The notes beneath the pieces were generated by a model. That model was not told the DNA's origin. It saw only the letters and a program-made list of their open reading frames with translations, and did no database searches. Below, piece after piece: positions 61,950-64,000 of a stretch of DNA of 64,000 bases. Source of the stretch: Streptomyces marinisediminis (GTDB lineage Bacteria > Actinomycetota > Actinomycetes > Streptomycetales > Streptomycetaceae); contig NZ_JAPKFL010000001.1 in NCBI RefSeq assembly GCF_026262575.1, forward strand, positions 248,001 through 312,000. The letters are read 5' to 3'. A program made the position numbers and the translations under genes. Numbering within the stretch: the first letter of the stretch is position 1; the number at the start of each line of letters is the position of its first letter.

Positions 61950-63026
61950 TCAGGCGAGGGTGCGCTCGACCGCGTCGGCCACGACGTCGCGCAGGTCGCC
62001 GCCGCGCTCGCGGACCGCGCGCTGGCGCCGCGCGCCGTTGCCCCGGCCGAGCACCGCGCCCACCCCGTCCTTGACCAGCGCCAGGTCCCCGGCGTCGGCC
62101 AGCGCGTCGGCCACGTGGTCGACCAGGGCCGCCACCACCGTCCCGGCGGGGGCGGCGCGCCGGGTCAGCGGGTGCACGAGCGTGCCGGTCAGCCCCGAGC
62201 GGGCCGCCCGCCAGGACGCCAGCCGCAGCACCTCGGCCCCCACGGGCGCCGGCGGCTCGCCCGCGCGCCACTGCCGTGCGGCCGTCTCCACCAGGCCCCG
62301 CACGAGCGCCGCGAGGAGGACGGTGTCCGCGCTGTCCAGGCAGACGTCCGCCACCCGCACCTCCACGGTCGGGTAGTTCCGGGAGAGCCGGGCGTCGAAG
62401 TAGACCATGCCCTGGTCGAGCAGGGAGCCGGTGTCCAGCATGGCCGCCACCGTCGCGTGGTAGGCCTCCGGGTCGCCGAACAGCGGGGTGGGGCCCGAGG
62501 AGGGCCACCGCCCCCACACCTGCGTCCGGTAGCTGTCGTGGCCGCTGTCCCGCCCCTGCCAGAACGGCGAGTTGGCGCTGAGCGCCACGAGCGGCGCCAG
62601 CCACGGCCGCACCCGGTCCAGCACGGCCACGCCCTCCGCCTCGGAGGCGACGCCGACGTGCACGTGGCAGCCGCACGTCAACTGCTCCTCGGCGGTCATG
62701 CGGAACTCCTCGCGCAGCCACCGGTAGCGCTCGCCGGCGCTCACCGAGGGCTCCACGCGCAGCGGCGAGGTCCCCAGCGCCGCCACCGCCGCGCCCGCCT
62801 GACCGGCCCGCCGCGCCGCCTCGGCGCGCCACCTGCGGACCTCCTCGGCCAGCTCGGCCATGGTCGTCCGGGGCCGGGTCCCGGTCTCCAGTTGCTCGCG
62901 CTGCAACTCCTTCTCCAGCCGGGTGTCGTCCTCGGCGTAGGCGAGCGCGGCTCCGGAGACGTCCTGCGGCTCCCCGGTGTCCGGGTCCACGAGCAGCAGT
63001 TCTTCCTCTACGCCCACGCTTCGCAT
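61950..63026 (-). CDS. YbdK-type carboxylate-amine ligase (glutamate-cysteine ligase 2 family)
   Basis: The 358-residue ATP-dependent ligase resembles the gamma-glutamyl:amine/cysteine ligase family that includes YbdK and EgtA relatives. The N-terminus reads SVGVEEELLLVDPDTGE; the family blocks HVHVGV near residue 112 and YPTVEVRVADVCLDSADTV near 223 contain the metal-binding Glu/His residues. ATG at 63026 on the minus strand has GAGGGG 7 nt upstream. In actinobacteria some members make gamma-glutamyl compounds or ergothioneine precursors; no ergothioneine gene cluster is visible here, so the substrate is unknown. Confidence 0.88.
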   Translation of the reverse strand: MRSVGVEEELLLVDPDTGEPQDVSGAALAYAEDDTRLEKELQREQLETGTRPRTTMAELAEEVRRWRAEAARRAGQAGAAVAALGTSPLRVEPSVSAGERYRWLREEFRMTAEEQLTCGCHVHVGVASEAEGVAVLDRVRPWLAPLVALSANSPFWQGRDSGHDSYRTQVWGRWPSSGPTPLFGDPEAYHATVAAMLDTGSLLDQGMVYFDARLSRNYPTVEVRVADVCLDSADTVLLAALVRGLVETAARQWRAGEPPAPVGAEVLRLASWRAARSGLTGTLVHPLTRRAAPAGTVVAALVDHVADALADAGDLALVKDGVGAVLGRGNGARRQRAVRERGGDLRDVVADAVERTLA

Positions 63027-63334
63027 CCGCAGCCCCTCAGCCTGCCGGTCGCGCCCCGCCCGGGAGCCGCCGGTCCACCCGTTCACCCTGGTGTGACCTG
63101 CCGCCTTCCCCGCGAGCGGCGGACCAATCCGGCGGGTGCGCGGGACGGGTGCGACGGGCGCCGCAAGGCCGGGGCGGCGGCCATCGCACCGCGCCCGGCG
63201 GCGCGGGGCGCCCCGGGCCGGTGGGTCGCGGGCGGGCCGACCGGTGCCGCGGAGGGGCGGGGCGGCGAAGGCCGGGCCCGTAAGGGGCGCGGGGCGCCGG
63301 GCCGTCGGCCGTCCCTCCGGTGTGGGCGGTGCCC
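63027..63334. other. Intergenic region between the ybdK-type gene and adenosine deaminase
   Basis: No ORF with coding bias. The sequence is GC-rich with imperfect inverted repeats such as GGCGCGGGGCGCC near 63200. A 10-bp direct repeat CGGTGTGGGC appears near 63318-63349 across the end of the adenosine deaminase gene. The promoter of the ybdK-type gene must lie here. Confidence 0.35.
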
Positions 63335-64000
63335 CTACGGTGTGGGCAGCTCCGGCGTGTGGGAGGCGAGGTAGGACGAGAGGTAGGCGTCGATCTCCGC
63401 GGTGAGGGCCGCCTTCGCCGGCGCCTCCAGGAACGAGGCCTCGACGCCGTTCCTCGCCAGCCCCGCGAGCCCGGCCGCGTCGAGGCCCAGCAGGCGCGCG
63501 GCGATGGCGTACTCGGTGTTCAGGTCGGTGCCGAACATCGGCGGGTCGTCGCTGTTGATGGTCACGAGCACCCCGGCGTCCACCATCTCGCGCACCGGGT
63601 GCTGGTCCAGGACCGGCACCGCGCGCGTGGCGATGTTCGACGTCGGGCACACCTCCAGCGGGATGCGCCGCTCGGCGAGGTGTTCCAGCAGGCGCGGGTC
63701 CTGCGGGGCGCTGGTGCCGTGGCCGATGCGCTCGGCGCGCAGGTGGGTGAGGGCGTCCCAGATCGTCTCCGGGCCCGTCGTTTCGCCCGCGTGCGGCACG
63801 CTGCGCAGGCCCGCCGCGATGGCGCGGTCGAAGTAGGGCTTGAACTGCGGGCGCGGCACGCCGATCTCCGGGCCGCCCAGACCGAAGGAGACCAGGCCCT
63901 CGGGGCGCAGGTCGCAGGCCAGGCGCGCCGTCTCCTCGGCCGCCTCCAGACCCGCCTCGCCGGGGATGTCGAAGCACCAGCGCAGCGTGACGCCCAGCTC
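63335..64000 (-). CDS. add: Adenosine deaminase, C-terminal part (5' end outside window)
   Basis: Adenosine deaminase converts adenosine to inosine. The visible 221 residues are the C-terminal two thirds of the TIM barrel: SVPHAGETTGPE (catalytic Glu after HAGE), IGHGTSA, EVCPTSN and the zinc/catalytic INSDDPPMFGTDL. The frame is open to the right edge of the window and its start lies beyond base 64000. The C-terminus ends with LPTP and a stop at 63335. Streptomyces encode several related deaminases; which paralogue this is cannot be told from a fragment. Confidence 0.93.
   Translation of the reverse strand, partial: ELGVTLRWCFDIPGEAGLEAAEETARLACDLRPEGLVSFGLGGPEIGVPRPQFKPYFDRAIAAGLRSVPHAGETTGPETIWDALTHLRAERIGHGTSAPQDPRLLEHLAERRIPLEVCPTSNIATRAVPVLDQHPVREMVDAGVLVTINSDDPPMFGTDLNTEYAIAARLLGLDAAGLAGLARNGVEASFLEAPAKAALTAEIDAYLSSYLASHTPELPTP

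Overview
The window is a very GC-rich, densely packed chromosomal core segment of an actinomycete, almost certainly a Streptomyces or close relative. The evidence is the GC-saturated third codon positions, frequent GTG starts and ATGA/GTGA overlaps. It also carries lineage markers: nsdA, whiG, a cluster of four type I signal peptidase genes (sipWXYZ), glcP beside smc, and an amtB-glnK-glnD operon with a GlnR box. The gene order matches, from memory, the S. coelicolor region from about SCO5562 to SCO5660. I see no insertion sequence, prophage, CRISPR array, rRNA or tRNA. Gene names rest on motif recognition without database searches.

Layout. 1-13.5 kb: 3' end of thiL overlapping thiD; rpmB on the minus strand; a DAK2/FakA-like gene, recG, an HTH protein, rsmD-coaD, a DivIVA/coiled-coil protein, then a DUF177-rpmF-rnc-mutM cluster and a secreted CAP-domain protein on the minus strand. 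13.5-31.5 kb: acylphosphatase, a small coiled-coil protein, smc, glcP, ftsY, a divergent pair (degenerate Prim-Pol-like protein and nsdA), the nitrogen operon amtB-glnK-glnD, ffh, and a methyltransferase. 31.7-46.4 kb: proS, a SprT-like gene, the ribosome/tRNA-maturation cluster rpsP-khpA-rimM-trmD-rplS, sipW-X-Y-Z, a DUF2469 gene, yraN-comM-dprA, whiG and a TetR regulator.

46.4-64 kb: a minus-strand M23 peptidase-like gene, then rpsB, tsf, pyrH, frr, cdsA and rlmN. A TPP riboswitch controls a thiamine-type ABC transporter (thiB-thiP-thiQ). After a membrane protein gene come an lrp-aminotransferase pair divergent from an aldehyde dehydrogenase gene (probable polyamine/GABA catabolism), a YbdK-type carboxylate-amine ligase, and the 3' part of an adenosine deaminase gene at the right edge.

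Functional logic. Most genes serve translation (ribosomal proteins, RimM, TrmD, RlmN, RsmD, Frr, Tsf, ProS), protein export (Ffh, FtsY, SipW-Z), chromosome maintenance (Smc, RecG, MutM, ComM, DprA) and development (WhiG, NsdA). Metabolic control is visible in the DNA: a GlnR box before amtB, a TPP riboswitch before thiB, and a near-consensus promoter before glcP. Several genes (the DivIVA-like gene, acyP, smc, proS, tetR) have a TANNNT hexamer 7-8 nt before the start codon and no usable Shine-Dalgarno sequence, the signature of leaderless mRNAs.

I found no convincing undescribed multigene system. The most interesting items are local: a DUF177 gene with no canonical start codon where one is expected, a 152-nt overlap of sipX with sipY, a long hairpin in the pyrH leader, a pair of DnaA boxes before yraN, a 31-bp tandem repeat before amtB, and a Prim-Pol-like protein that appears to lack catalytic residues.
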